A stretch of 64,000 nt of DNA from Stutzerimonas stutzeri RCH2 (GTDB lineage: Bacteria; Pseudomonadota; Gammaproteobacteria; Pseudomonadales; Pseudomonadaceae): assembly GCF_000327065.1 (NCBI RefSeq), contig NC_019936.1:1984001-2048000 (forward strand). The letters run 5' to 3'. Position 1 is the first letter of the stretch. Each line of letters starts with the position of its first letter. Below, piece by piece: positions 1-9,775 of this stretch. The notes beneath the pieces were generated by a model. The model was not told where the DNA came from. It did not search any database and was given only the letters and a program-made list of their open reading frames with translations. The translations under genes were made by a program, and so were the position numbers.

Positions 1-600
1 GGCCGGAATCGCCGACCAGCTGAATGGCAGCAGAGCGGCAAGGATCGCCAGGTTCTGCCAGAGCGCGGAGCGAACCGGATCGAGCCCTCGGGTAACGGCG
101 CGATTGAGTAGCGACAGCAAGGCGAACAGCAGTCCGGAGAGCACCCCGTAGAGCAATCCGGCGGTCGGCCCGCTGTTGAGGTCGAATGCTGGCGCGACCA
201 GCAGCAGGCCGGCGCAAACCAGCCCGACCATGGCGAACTCGACCGGGCGGGTACGTTCGCGGAACAGCAGGCCTTCGAGCAGCACGGTGAAGGCCGGGAA
301 GCTGGCGAAACCCAAGGTGGCGATGCCTACGCCGGCGATCTTCACGGCGATGAAAAAGGTCAGCCAATGGGCACCGAGCAGCAGGCCACCCAGTGCCAGG
401 CCGCCGCGTTGTCGCCAGTTCGGGCTCGCCCCGCTGGGCCGTAGCAGCTGCGCGACGATCAGCAATGCCAGCACGGCGAACAGCGCGCGACCAAAGGTGA
501 TGATCAGCGCCGAGCTTTCGGCCAGTTTTCCTAGCACGCCGGAAAGGCCAAACATCAACGCGCCGAGGTGGATCGCCAGCAGAGCGTTACGCGGGGTCAT
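1..600 (-). CDS. EamA/DMT-family permease, C-terminus cut by window edge
   Basis: The reading frame starts at the ATG at 600 on the minus strand and stays open to base 1, so the C-terminal part is missing. About 200 residues are visible, beginning MTPRNALLAIHLGALMFGLS. They form alternating hydrophobic helices with the drug/metabolite transporter pattern: an FGLSGVLGK first helix, a LLLGAHWLTFF segment and an FRERTRPVEF loop before the next helix. Family members are ten-helix inner-membrane exporters of amino acids or metabolites; the substrate cannot be read from sequence. The AraC-type regulator encoded just upstream on the same strand is its likely controller. Confidence 0.85.
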   Translation of the reverse strand, partial: MTPRNALLAIHLGALMFGLSGVLGKLAESSALIITFGRALFAVLALLIVAQLLRPSGASPNWRQRGGLALGGLLLGAHWLTFFIAVKIAGVGIATLGFASFPAFTVLLEGLLFRERTRPVEFAMVGLVCAGLLLVAPAFDLNSGPTAGLLYGVLSGLLFALLSLLNRAVTRGLDPVRSALWQNLAILAALLPFSWSAIPA

Positions 601-731
601 TTGGTGGTCGACCTGACGGAGGTGCAGGAGCGGGGCAGGCGAGACGGGAGTGCTGCGGGGGAGTTCATGGCTGCTCAGATTTAGTGATTTGCAGCCATGC
701 TAGGACGACAGCCAAGGCTGTGTCTTTCGCG

Positions 732-1490
732 TCAGTCATCGGTTTTGTCGCGCAACTCGCGGCGCAACATACGGGGTGAGCGACCGTGCACGCGCACCAG
801 TGCTGCGGTGAAGGCACTTTGCGATGCATAACCCACACGTGCGGCAATCTCTCCGACTGGCAACCGCGTGTCATGCAGCAAGGCTTCGGCGTGTTGCAAG
901 CGGCGCTCTCGCACGTACTCCATGGGCGTTTTGCCGGTTTCGTGGAGGAAACGTGCATGCAGCCGCGCCACCGAACAGCCTGCAATACGGGCCAGGTCGG
1001 CGACCTGAAGTGGATGGGGCAGATGCTGGTCGATGAATGCATCAACAGCCGCTAGTGGCAGGCCATGCCTGTCTCGCGGTGGTTGGTCCGTGTTGGCCAG
1101 ACTGGCCAGCAACAGCGCGGTACCTTGCGCAGCGATCACCGAATCGTTGATCGGACTGCGCGCCAGCCAGGCGACCAGGCTCTGCTGTGCCGGAGCGAGA
1201 CGCGGCGTATCCGGTCGGTCCAATAGCCGCAGGCTGCGCTCGGCGTGATGGCCAAGGTTTTCACGAACCCAGTTTTCGGAGGGGAGGTCCAGCACCAGGC
1301 AGTGGCTGCCGGAAGTGCTGGCACATGCGTGATGGGTGGCGGAGGGGATGACAGCCAGGCTCTGTTCGCCGACGCAACTGACGCGCCCGCCTATCTCGAA
1401 TTCCAGCAGTCCCTTGAGCCCGAACACCAGCTGTGGGTGGTCGTGGCTGTGGGCGATGACGTCGTGGTGATAATTGCGCAGCGATAACAT
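732..1490 (-). CDS. AraC-family transcriptional regulator
   Basis: A 252-residue protein with an N-terminal cupin-like sensing domain (about residues 1-120; HSHDHPQLVFGLKG is typical) and a C-terminal pair of AraC helix-turn-helix motifs (about 150-245; VADLARIAGCSVARLHARF, then VGEIAARVGYASQSAFTAAL and GRSPRMLRREL). It reads toward the DMT permease on the same strand with about 130 bases between them, so regulation of that exporter is a reasonable inference. No clear Shine-Dalgarno precedes the ATG at 1490, so the start could lie slightly downstream. The ligand is unknown. Confidence 0.85.
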   Translation of the reverse strand: MLSLRNYHHDVIAHSHDHPQLVFGLKGLLEFEIGGRVSCVGEQSLAVIPSATHHACASTSGSHCLVLDLPSENWVRENLGHHAERSLRLLDRPDTPRLAPAQQSLVAWLARSPINDSVIAAQGTALLLASLANTDQPPRDRHGLPLAAVDAFIDQHLPHPLQVADLARIAGCSVARLHARFLHETGKTPMEYVRERRLQHAEALLHDTRLPVGEIAARVGYASQSAFTAALVRVHGRSPRMLRRELRDKTDD

Positions 1491-1564
1491 CTGGCGGCGG
1501 TCTCGAAGGCGGGCACGTCGCTGGCGAGTGCTGTCAGTCGGCAGGCGGCCGGCGGGTCAGAAGA

Positions 1565-2953
1565 TCAGAGGATAACCTTGTCGCGAAGTTTATCCGCGGC
1601 CTGCTGCAAAGCCTGGATGACGCGCTCCTTGTCGAAGTTCTGCACGCCGTTGGTGTCCAGGTACATGGAGAAACCCGGCAGTTCGTGCTCGACGAAACTG
1701 CAGGTGGCACCCAGATCGCGGCGGAAGTCGACTACCTGATAGATCTGCACCGGGCGGGAGAAGCCCTTGACCGGAATCTGCCCCTTGTCACGGCACATGA
1801 TCACGTCCTTGATCAGCGAGTAGGTTTCATGGGAAACCAGAATCTCGCTGGCTTCGGCTGAACTCTCCAGGCGACTGGCGAGGTTCACTTCGCGACCGAT
1901 GATGGTGTAGTCCATGCGGGTGTCAGCACCGAAGTTGCCGACCGTGCAGTAACCGGTGTTGATGCCCATGCGAATTTCCATGGGTTTGGTGATGCCTTGG
2001 GCACGCCACTGCTGGCGCAGAACCTTCATGTGCTTGCGCATGGCAATCGCCATGGAGACTGCCGCTACGGCATCCTTTTTGGAGCCTTGGGTGCTCGGGT
2101 CGCCAAAGAACACCATCACGCAATCGCCGACGAACTTGTCGATGGTGCCGCCGTACTTGAGGGCGATCTTCGACATTTCGTTGAGGTAGTTGTTGAGCAG
2201 ATCGGTGAGCGCTTCGGCTTCCAGCTCCTCGGCGAGTTCGGTGAAGCCCTTGATATCGGAAAAGAACACAGTCAGACGCTTGCGCTGGGTTTCCAGGCGA
2301 ACGCTGCGCTTGCCCGTGAAGATCGATTCCCACACCTGCGGCGAAAGGTATTTGGCCAGGTTGCGCGCCAATCGGGCGGCCTTGGCCTGTTCCGTTTCGA
2401 TTTCCTTGCGGGCAATCGCCAAGCGCAGACCTTGTTGGTGAACGAAGTAGGCGGTCGCGCAGACGTACAGAGTGGTGAAGAGGATGCTGACCAGCGAGAC
2501 CAGCGGCGGTGTGGTGCCCCGGTATTCCATCGGTATGGCAAGGAGTATCAGGCCTGTTCCCGCGGCGGCGCAGATCAGCGCCATCAGCAGGTTGCGCAGG
2601 CTGCCGATCACCAGAGCACTGAAGCTGAGCGTCAGTAGAAACATCAGGCTGGGCACGATCGAGAAACCGAGCAGCGCTACGCCGGCACCTGCATTCAATG
2701 CGTCCAGGCAAAGCAGAACCTGCGAGGTACGCTCGGGATGGTCGCGTTTGAATCGATAGCTCAGGTGATAGGCAAGGTGCGGATAGAGCAGGGCATACGG
2801 CACCATCCACAACAGGTCCATCGAGAAATACTGGGTGTAGGTACCAGCGGCAAGCGTCGCGGCGCAGATCAGATAGGCGAGCACACGCGAGTAGTACTCG
2901 CGCAATGGGCGAGTAGCGAGGCCGTTGCGGCGCTCAACCGTGGTGGAAGTCAT
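1565..2953 (-). CDS. cyaB: Membrane class III adenylate cyclase (CyaB type)
   Basis: A 462-residue protein that makes cAMP, which in pseudomonads acts through the CRP-like regulator Vfr. The N-terminal 200 residues carry several hydrophobic helices (MASE2-type sensor). The class III cyclase domain follows: FFSDIKGFTEL with the first metal-binding Asp, then GDCVMVFFGD with the second, and DYTIIGREVNLASRLE with the transition-state Asn and Arg. I chose the ATG at 2953 because an AGGGA lies upstream, the length matches P. aeruginosa CyaB (about 463 aa), and residues upstream of it are not membrane-like. An in-frame upstream extension exists but looks spurious. It stands alone, with a 249-base gap to the next gene. 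Confidence 0.93.
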   Translation of the reverse strand: MTSTTVERRNGLATRPLREYYSRVLAYLICAATLAAGTYTQYFSMDLLWMVPYALLYPHLAYHLSYRFKRDHPERTSQVLLCLDALNAGAGVALLGFSIVPSLMFLLTLSFSALVIGSLRNLLMALICAAAGTGLILLAIPMEYRGTTPPLVSLVSILFTTLYVCATAYFVHQQGLRLAIARKEIETEQAKAARLARNLAKYLSPQVWESIFTGKRSVRLETQRKRLTVFFSDIKGFTELAEELEAEALTDLLNNYLNEMSKIALKYGGTIDKFVGDCVMVFFGDPSTQGSKKDAVAAVSMAIAMRKHMKVLRQQWRAQGITKPMEIRMGINTGYCTVGNFGADTRMDYTIIGREVNLASRLESSAEASEILVSHETYSLIKDVIMCRDKGQIPVKGFSRPVQIYQVVDFRRDLGATCSFVEHELPGFSMYLDTNGVQNFDKERVIQALQQAADKLRDKVIL

Positions 2954-3202
2954 GTATGCGTACGATCCCTGGTAATTTGTCGACGCCTTCTCTAGGCGCC
3001 TTGCAGACTCACGCGAGCGCAACCCGTCCGCGGCAAAGGCAGTGGCGGAGAACAGCGCATTCGGCATGCAGTCTCGCCGTCACGCGGTGGCTTGGAACTG
3101 CCGGCTCGCATGACAGCCGACAGATCATAACCAAGCCGCGCCCCATCGCCAAACCAGAGGTGGAAAACAGGCGTAACGCCCGTCGGATATGCTGCTGCCT
3201 TC

Positions 3203-3520
3203 TCAGAAGCGGATACGGTCGGTCAGCATGTCCTTGAACATGACCCAGTCGCCGAGAAAGCTGTACAGCGGATATTGAAATGTCGCTGGGCGATTCTTCT
3301 CGAAGATGAAGTGCCCGATCCAGGCGAAGCCATACCCGGCCACCGGCATGGCGAGCAGCCAGAGCCACTGCTGGGTGAACACTGCATAACCCAGAATGGC
3401 CAGTACCAGGAGGCTGCCGATAAAGTGCAGGCGTCTGCAGGTAGGGTTGCGGTGCTCGGCCAGGTAGAACGGGTAGAAGTCGGCAAAGCGGGTAAAGCGT
3501 TCGGCGGTTTGCGTACTCAT
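3203..3520 (-). CDS. DUF962/Mpo1-like membrane protein
   Basis: A 105-residue small membrane protein. The sequence holds the family hallmarks: FYLAEHRNPTCRRLHFIGS near the N-terminus with conserved HxxP and RxxHxxG features, two central hydrophobic helices, and GHFIFEKNRPATFQYPLYSF toward the end. The yeast homologue Mpo1 is an Fe(II)-dependent dioxygenase of fatty-acid alpha-oxidation, and the histidines seen here are the expected metal ligands. A catalytic role in this bacterium is inference. It stands between cyaB and a divergent AraC-type regulator. Confidence 0.85.
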   Translation of the reverse strand: MSTQTAERFTRFADFYPFYLAEHRNPTCRRLHFIGSLLVLAILGYAVFTQQWLWLLAMPVAGYGFAWIGHFIFEKNRPATFQYPLYSFLGDWVMFKDMLTDRIRF

Positions 3521-3643
3521 GGCTTACCTCCTGTTATTGTCGGGGCCAGATTAAGCACCTCAGACCTTGCGCGTCAGTGACAATCACGGCCAGTTTAGTA
3601 GCCTTGAATGCAGTTGACCGACCTCCAGAAGAACAACAACCAC

Positions 3644-4657
3644 ATGATCGTACGCACCACTTCCTCGAGCTGGGCGCAGGGCATCGTGCAGAGCCTGGAA
3701 TCGGCAGGGGTCGATTGCCGCCAGCTGTTCGGCGAACTTGGCCTTGATTATTCGGCCCTGAACGATCCCGATGCGCGTTTTGCGCAAGACGACATGACCC
3801 GCCTGTGGCAGCGTGCGGTGGCGGTTTCCGGCAATCCCGCGATCGGACTGGACATGGCGCGCCAGGTGCGTCCCGCTGCGCTGAACGTCGTTGGCTATGC
3901 GTTGATGTCCAGCTGCAATCTGAAGGAAGGTTTCGCCCGGCTGGTGCGCTATCAGCGGATCATCGCCGAAGGGGCCGACCTGGATTTCCAGCCCTGTGCA
4001 GAAGGGTATCGGCTGAGCCTGACGATCCTCGGCGACCGGTTGCCCCCGGCTCGACAAAGCGCTGAAGGCTCGCTGGCGGGGTGTCTGACGTTCTGCCGTT
4101 GGCTGAGCGGCACGATGCTGCGGCCGTTGGAGGTGAGTTTTCAGGGACCGCCACCGGACGATCTCGAGCCCTACCGGCAACTGTTCCAGGCGCCGCTGCG
4201 CTTCGAAGCGCAGCGCTATGCGCTGCTGTTCCGTCAGGCCGACGTCGAAATGCCCTTGCCAACTGCCAACGAGGCGCTGGCGCAGCTGCACGATCGTTTC
4301 GCTGGTGAGTACCTTTCACGATTCGCCGACACTCGGGTGCTGCATCGCACACGGCAGATTCTGTGTCGGCTGCTACCCCAGGGCGAACCCCGACGCGAGA
4401 TCGTTGCGCAGGCATTGTGTCTGTCCGAGCGCACCCTGCAGCGGCGCCTGCAGGAGGAGGGGAGCACGTTTCAGCAACTGCTCGACGATACCCGTCGCGA
4501 CCTGGCCGTCCAGCATCTGGCTCAGCCGGATCTTGCGCCGCTGGAAATTGCCTATCTGCTGGGCTTTGCCGACCCGAGCAATTTCTACCGAGCGTTCAAG
4601 CGCTGGTTCGGCATGACGCCTGGCGAGTACCGTCTGGCTGCGCGATCCCGACTCTAG
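3644..4657 (+). CDS. AraC-family regulator with arabinose-binding-like sensor domain
   Basis: About 337 residues. Residues 1-190 match the sensor domain found in OruR/ArgR-like AraC regulators (MTRLWQRAVAVSGNPAIGLD; ALNVVGYALMSSCNLKEGF). The C-terminal 100 residues are a double helix-turn-helix (VAQALCLSERTLQRRLQEEG; IAYLLGFADPSNFYRAFKRW; GMTPGEYR). An in-frame ATG at 3608 would add 12 residues. Neither start has a convincing ribosome-binding site, and I prefer 3644 because the extra residues (QLTDLQKNNNH) do not resemble the family. Target and ligand are unknown; the DUF808 gene downstream in the same direction is a possible target. Confidence 0.87.
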   Translation: MIVRTTSSSWAQGIVQSLESAGVDCRQLFGELGLDYSALNDPDARFAQDDMTRLWQRAVAVSGNPAIGLDMARQVRPAALNVVGYALMSSCNLKEGFARLVRYQRIIAEGADLDFQPCAEGYRLSLTILGDRLPPARQSAEGSLAGCLTFCRWLSGTMLRPLEVSFQGPPPDDLEPYRQLFQAPLRFEAQRYALLFRQADVEMPLPTANEALAQLHDRFAGEYLSRFADTRVLHRTRQILCRLLPQGEPRREIVAQALCLSERTLQRRLQEEGSTFQQLLDDTRRDLAVQHLAQPDLAPLEIAYLLGFADPSNFYRAFKRWFGMTPGEYRLAARSRL

Positions 4658-4738
4658 GAACCAGCGTGCATGGGCGTAGCCTTAGCTACAGCAGATCGGG
4701 TATTGATATGCGCCTTTTCAAGTAGCGGAGACACCCAA

Positions 4739-5671
<933 letters not shown>

Positions 5672-7123
5672 TCAGTGACGCCAGAATGCCGGGGTCAGCA
5701 AGACCAGGACGGTGATGATCTCCAATCGACCCAGCAGCATGCCGATCGACAGTAACCATTTGGCGGTGTCGGGCAGCGTGGAGAAGTTGCCCGCCGGGCC
5801 AATGATCTCGCCCAGTCCCGGGCCGACGTTGCAGACGGCAGTCGCCGCGCCGGTGAGCGCGGTGATCGGATCCAGCCCGAGCAGCGCCAGGCACAGCGCC
5901 AGTACGCCGATGGTCATGGTGATGAAGAAAGAGAAGGTGAGAATCGAGCGGACGATCTCTTCGTCGAGATTGTGCCCGTTGTACTGCTGACGGATTACGG
6001 CGCGGGGGTGAATCAGCTGCTTGAAGTTGGCCCGCAGCAGCGAATAGGCAACCTGAAAGCGGAACATCTTCAGCCCGCCGGACGTCGAGCCCGAGCAGCC
6101 GCCGACGAAGGTGAGATAGAAGAACGCCATGACGGCGAAGCCGCCCCACTGGGTGTAGTCGTCCACCGCAAAGCCGGTGGTGGTGACCACCGATACCACG
6201 CTGAACGTGACGATGCGCAGGGCATCCAGCGCGGGAATATCGTTGTTCAACCAGTACCAGCCGCTGAACAGCAGGCTGGTGATGGCAAGCATCATCACGA
6301 AGCCTCGTACCTGCTGGTCCCTGAACAACGCCGTGTGATGGCCTCGCAGCGTCATCACATACAAGGTGAACGGCAGGCTGCCAAGCAGCATGAAGAAGAT
6401 CGCGACCCAGTGCGCGGATGGACCGAACTTGCCCATCGATGCATCGGAGGTGGAGAAGCCGCCCGTGGCGACCGTCGACATCGCATGGTTGATGGCATCG
6501 AAGATGCTCATGCCCGTCAGGAGGAATGCCACGAATGCCGCGATGGTGAAGGTCACATAGATGACCAGCAGGTACTGACCGGCAACGTGCGAGCGTGGCA
6601 TCACCTTCTCGGACCAGTCCGATGACTCGGTCTGGAACAGCCGCATGCCGCCGACGCGCAGCAGCGGCAGGATCGCGATCGCCATGCCGATGAAGCCGAT
6701 ACCGCCCAGCCAGTGCAGCAGCGAACGCCACATGAGCAGCCCCGGGGACGCGCTGTCGAGTCCCGAGAGTACGGTGGCGCCGGTGGTGGTGATGCCCGAC
6801 ATGGTTTCGAAGAAGGCATCCGAATAGCTGATGTGCTGTATCAGCATCAATGGCAAGGCGGCGAAACAGCAGACCACTACCCAGCTGATCGTGGTCAGGA
6901 AGTACATGTCACGCGGTCGCAGGTTGGTGTTGGCCGGTCGACCCGGCGCGACCAGGGCGAAGCCGCAGGAGAAGGTGATCAGGCTGCCCCAGATGAATGC
7001 CTGCAGGTCATCGGTGCGTTCGAACGCCAGTAGGGTCAGCATCGGAATGATCATGCTGACGGCCAGGGTAATCAGGAAAATGCCGAGGATGAAACCGATT
7101 ATGCGTAAGGTCGGCAAGGCCAT
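5672..7123 (-). CDS. trkH: Trk potassium uptake channel subunit TrkH
   Basis: A 483-residue inner-membrane subunit that conducts K+ and works with the cytoplasmic NAD-binding TrkA (not in this window). All four pore loops of the TrkH/KtrB fold are visible: ITTTGATVLSGLDS, STVATGGFSTSDA, VTTTGFAVDDY and TAVCNVGPGLGEI. The length equals E. coli TrkH. I start at the ATG at 7123, giving MALPTLRIIGFILGIF, because the longer frame adds about 70 charged residues unlike the family. It is monocistronic and converges on the DUF808 gene. Confidence 0.95.
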   Translation of the reverse strand: MALPTLRIIGFILGIFLITLAVSMIIPMLTLLAFERTDDLQAFIWGSLITFSCGFALVAPGRPANTNLRPRDMYFLTTISWVVVCCFAALPLMLIQHISYSDAFFETMSGITTTGATVLSGLDSASPGLLMWRSLLHWLGGIGFIGMAIAILPLLRVGGMRLFQTESSDWSEKVMPRSHVAGQYLLVIYVTFTIAAFVAFLLTGMSIFDAINHAMSTVATGGFSTSDASMGKFGPSAHWVAIFFMLLGSLPFTLYVMTLRGHHTALFRDQQVRGFVMMLAITSLLFSGWYWLNNDIPALDALRIVTFSVVSVVTTTGFAVDDYTQWGGFAVMAFFYLTFVGGCSGSTSGGLKMFRFQVAYSLLRANFKQLIHPRAVIRQQYNGHNLDEEIVRSILTFSFFITMTIGVLALCLALLGLDPITALTGAATAVCNVGPGLGEIIGPAGNFSTLPDTAKWLLSIGMLLGRLEIITVLVLLTPAFWRH

Positions 7124-7310
7124 GTAGAGGGTGCTCGGCACGGTGAAAGAGGGCGAACATTTTACTCGCGTCGCTCCGCCAGTAAACCGCCCGACGGCTG
7201 GTTGAAAAATGTTTTCTCGGCAGCCGCGGCGCCTCTTCCCAAGCGCAGCGGCATGAATAGAATAGCCGCCCGGGCGCCGGCCCATTCCGGTCTCTGGGTG
7301 TTCACCTGCC

Positions 7311-7682
7311 ATGTCCATCGAAAATCCCTGCCTCACGTGCGGCGCTTGCTGCGCGTACTTTCGTGTGTCCTTCTATTTTGGTGAATGCGTATCGGCTGGC
7401 GGCGCGGTTCCGGATCATCTGACGGTCCAGGTTTCGCCATTTCATGTGGCCATGCTCGGCACCGACAGCAAGCCCGCCCGCTGTGTTGGCTTGCTGGGCG
7501 ACGTAGGTTGCGGGGTTCGTTGCAGCATGTACGAACAGCGATCCAGTACCTGTCGCGAGTTCGAGGCCTCCTGGGAGAATGGCGAGCACAAACCGCACTG
7601 CGATGCGGCGCGGGCGGCACATGGGTTGCCGCCACTGGTGCCACCGTTGCAACCGCAGCTGTCTCCGGATCGCGTGGCCTGA
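7311..7682 (+). CDS. YkgJ-family cysteine cluster protein
   Basis: A 123-residue protein opening with CLTCGACCAYF, the CxxCxxCC-type motif of the UPF0153/YkgJ family, followed by spaced cysteines (CVGLLGDVGCGVRC, then STCREF). The eight or so cysteines probably bind zinc or an iron-sulfur cluster; the family role is unknown. It lies 84 bases upstream of the nitroreductase gene on the same strand and is divergent from trkH, whose promoter must share the 187-base interval. Confidence 0.88.
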   Translation: MSIENPCLTCGACCAYFRVSFYFGECVSAGGAVPDHLTVQVSPFHVAMLGTDSKPARCVGLLGDVGCGVRCSMYEQRSSTCREFEASWENGEHKPHCDAARAAHGLPPLVPPLQPQLSPDRVA

Positions 7683-7768
7683 GCATCAGACCGAATCAAG
7701 TGCCGGCCATCACTCGCGATACGGCGGCAACACCCTCTAGAATGTCCGACCGCCTTAGGAGGTAATGG

Positions 7769-8341
7769 ATGGACGCTCTGGACCTGTTGCTCAATCGCGT
7801 ATCGGTCACTCGCCTGTGCGAGCCGGCCCCCGATGCCGCTCAACTCGATCTGCTCTTCCGCTCGGCGTTACGCGCGCCGGATCACGGCCAACTGCATCCC
7901 TGGCGCTTTCTGACCATCGAGGGCGACGCGCGACACAAGCTCGGTGAGCTGTTTGCCGCCGCCTTGCAATTGCGTAACCCGGAAGCCTCCGAAGAGGCCT
8001 TGCAGAAAGCGCGCAACATGCCGCTGCGTGCGCCGATGCTGATCGTGGTGATTGCGAGCCTCAAGGCGCACCCGAAAGTGCCGGACGGCGAGCAGTTGCT
8101 CGCTGCAGGATGTGCGGCCCATGGCCTGCTGCTGGCTGCGCACGCCCAGGGGATCGGTGCGGTGTGGCGCACCGGTGAGTTTGCCTACGACCCTCATGTA
8201 CTCGAGGGGCTGGGTTTGCGCGAGCAGGAGCACGTGCTCGGCTTCCTGTATCTCGGGACACCAGAAGGACGGGTGCGCACGGCGCCGGTGCTCGACCCGC
8301 AGGCCTTCGTTGCTGGCTGGGATGGTCAACCCGGTATCTAA
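7769..8341 (+). CDS. Nitroreductase-family flavoprotein (YdjA-like)
   Basis: A 190-residue FMN-binding NAD(P)H-dependent reductase of the short YdjA subgroup. The N-terminal pattern RVSVTRLCEPAPD and the FMN-pocket segment ALRAPDHGQLHPWRF are diagnostic. The C-terminal half holds GIGAVWRTGEFAYDPHV and a GFLYLGTPEG beta strand. A perfect AGGAGG ribosome-binding site (7757-7762) favours the ATG at 7769 over the out-of-frame ATG at 7765. Physiological substrate unknown. The 3' end overlaps the stop of convergent cpxA by four bases. Confidence 0.9.
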   Translation: MDALDLLLNRVSVTRLCEPAPDAAQLDLLFRSALRAPDHGQLHPWRFLTIEGDARHKLGELFAAALQLRNPEASEEALQKARNMPLRAPMLIVVIASLKAHPKVPDGEQLLAAGCAAHGLLLAAHAQGIGAVWRTGEFAYDPHVLEGLGLREQEHVLGFLYLGTPEGRVRTAPVLDPQAFVAGWDGQPGI

Positions 8342-9696
8342 AGGCTTTGGCCTTGGGCCGAATCGTCTGCCAGCGGCAGACGCAGACTGGCAACAAAGCC
8401 GCCGTCGGGATGGTTGCTCAGCTCCAGTTGTCCACCATGCCGCTCGGCTGCGCGGCGGGCGATGGCCAGTCCGAGGCCATGCCCGGCAGCCGTCTGCCCA
8501 GGCGCGCGGAAGAAGGGCTCGCTGAGTTGCGGTAGATGCTCGTCGGCGACTCCGGGGCCGTGGTCGCGCACGCTGAGTACCACCTCGTTTCCTTCGCGCT
8601 GCGCATGCAGCTCCACGGGTACACCCTCTGGGTTGAATCGCAGGGCATTGCGCAACAGGTTGTCCAGCGCCCGTTCCAGCATGTCCGTCCAGCCAATCAG
8701 GCGAAGCCCGGGTTGTACCCGGCTGTCGATGCGCTGATTCGGGGCGATGATGCGGGCGTTGTCTTCCAGTTGTTCAAACATTGCGGGCAGATCGACGCCC
8801 GTTGCGGTGCCTGGCTCGGCATCCAGGCGCGAGAGTTCGAGAATCTCGCTGATCAGGGCTTCCAGTCGGTCGCACTCCTTGGCCAGGCGCGGCCAGATCA
8901 CTTCGCGCTCGCTCGGACTGGCGCGCTCGGCGAGTGCCTGGGCTATGCGCAGGCGCGCCAGGGGGGAGCGCAGCTCGTGGGACACATCGCGCAACAGCTG
9001 ACGCTGGCTGCTGATCAGCGCCTGCAAGCGCGCGCCCATGCGGTTGAAGTCGCTGGCCAGCAGGCCAAGCTCGTCGCGGCGGGTCGCCAGGCGGGCCAGA
9101 GATTGCTGTTGATAGCTGGTCTGCCCCAGGTCATGCACCGCCCGGCGCAGTCGATCCAGCGGGCGGGTTATCGATAGCGTCAGTAGCAGGCTGAAGCCGG
9201 TGAGCACCACCAGCGCGATGCCCAATGCGCTCAGCGGCCACGCCAGGCTGCCTCGGTGCCAGGCTTGCAGCTCGGGATGCGGAATGCGGTAAATGAACAG
9301 ATAGGTTTCACCGCTGGTGGGGCTGGTGTAATCGGCGGTCAGGCGCCGCCAGGGTAGCTGGCGCTCACGATTCTGATGGCGTGCCTCGAAGGCGGCGGCG
9401 CGCGCGGGAAAGGTGCCGCGAATGATCGGCTGGCCGTTTTCGGCAAGTACCTGCACATCAACGCGCGAGCGATGCCGGTGCTGTTCGAGCAGACGCTGCG
9501 CGGCCACGGGGCCCTGGCGCTCGTAGACTTCCGTCCAGGTTTCGGCAAGACCTTGCAGGGCCGGGTGACGACCGAGAATCCAGGCGTCCTGGTTCAACGC
9601 ATGGCCAAGCAGCATCGCCAGGCCGGCAACCAGCGCGATGGCCAGCCAGAATGTCGCGAGAATGCGCCAGAACAGTGATCGCACAGGTCTCTCCAC
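8338..9696 (-). CDS. cpxA: Envelope-stress sensor histidine kinase CpxA
   Basis: A 452-residue inner-membrane kinase that phosphorylates CpxR. Domains in order: transmembrane helix about 10-32, periplasmic region about 33-150, second helix about 153-175, HAMP about 176-230, H-box with phospho-acceptor H240 (LLRDVSHELRSPLARLR), N-box about 343-355 (RALDNLLRNALRFNP), then DHGPGV and GHGLGLAIARR ATP-binding boxes. It is last in the minus-strand cluster cpxR-spy-cpxA, the order known from P. aeruginosa. A very strong hairpin (9703-9754) sits between spy and this gene and may set a lower level of kinase than of Spy. Confidence 0.9.
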   Translation of the reverse strand: MERPVRSLFWRILATFWLAIALVAGLAMLLGHALNQDAWILGRHPALQGLAETWTEVYERQGPVAAQRLLEQHRHRSRVDVQVLAENGQPIIRGTFPARAAAFEARHQNRERQLPWRRLTADYTSPTSGETYLFIYRIPHPELQAWHRGSLAWPLSALGIALVVLTGFSLLLTLSITRPLDRLRRAVHDLGQTSYQQQSLARLATRRDELGLLASDFNRMGARLQALISSQRQLLRDVSHELRSPLARLRIAQALAERASPSEREVIWPRLAKECDRLEALISEILELSRLDAEPGTATGVDLPAMFEQLEDNARIIAPNQRIDSRVQPGLRLIGWTDMLERALDNLLRNALRFNPEGVPVELHAQREGNEVVLSVRDHGPGVADEHLPQLSEPFFRAPGQTAAGHGLGLAIARRAAERHGGQLELSNHPDGGFVASLRLPLADDSAQGQSL

Positions 9697-9702
9697 GGCA
9701 AA

Positions 9703-9754
9703 GCCCGGCCAGCTTCCGTCCAGCGTTGCGTACGCTGGCGGAAGCTGGCCGGGC
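9703..9754 (-). terminator. Long hairpin between spy and cpxA; attenuator or partial terminator
   Basis: Perfect 16-base arms (9703-9718 and 9739-9754) continue after one bulged base into a 6-base stem (9720-9725 with 9733-9738) around a 7-base loop. In the direction of transcription the stem is followed by CTTTG, a weak U-run. It lies wholly between the spy stop and the cpxA start. It may terminate part of the transcripts or protect the spy mRNA 3' end. Confidence 0.6.
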
Positions 9755-9775
9755 AGGTTTCAGGAAAGCTCGAGA

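Noticed and set aside
3608..3643. Longer start for the AraC-type regulator
   Set aside because: No ribosome-binding site and the added 12 residues do not match the family, though the evidence against is not decisive.
4670..4738. ATG start for the DUF808 gene
   Set aside because: The TTG at 4739 has a GGAG at proper spacing and yields the family N-terminus.
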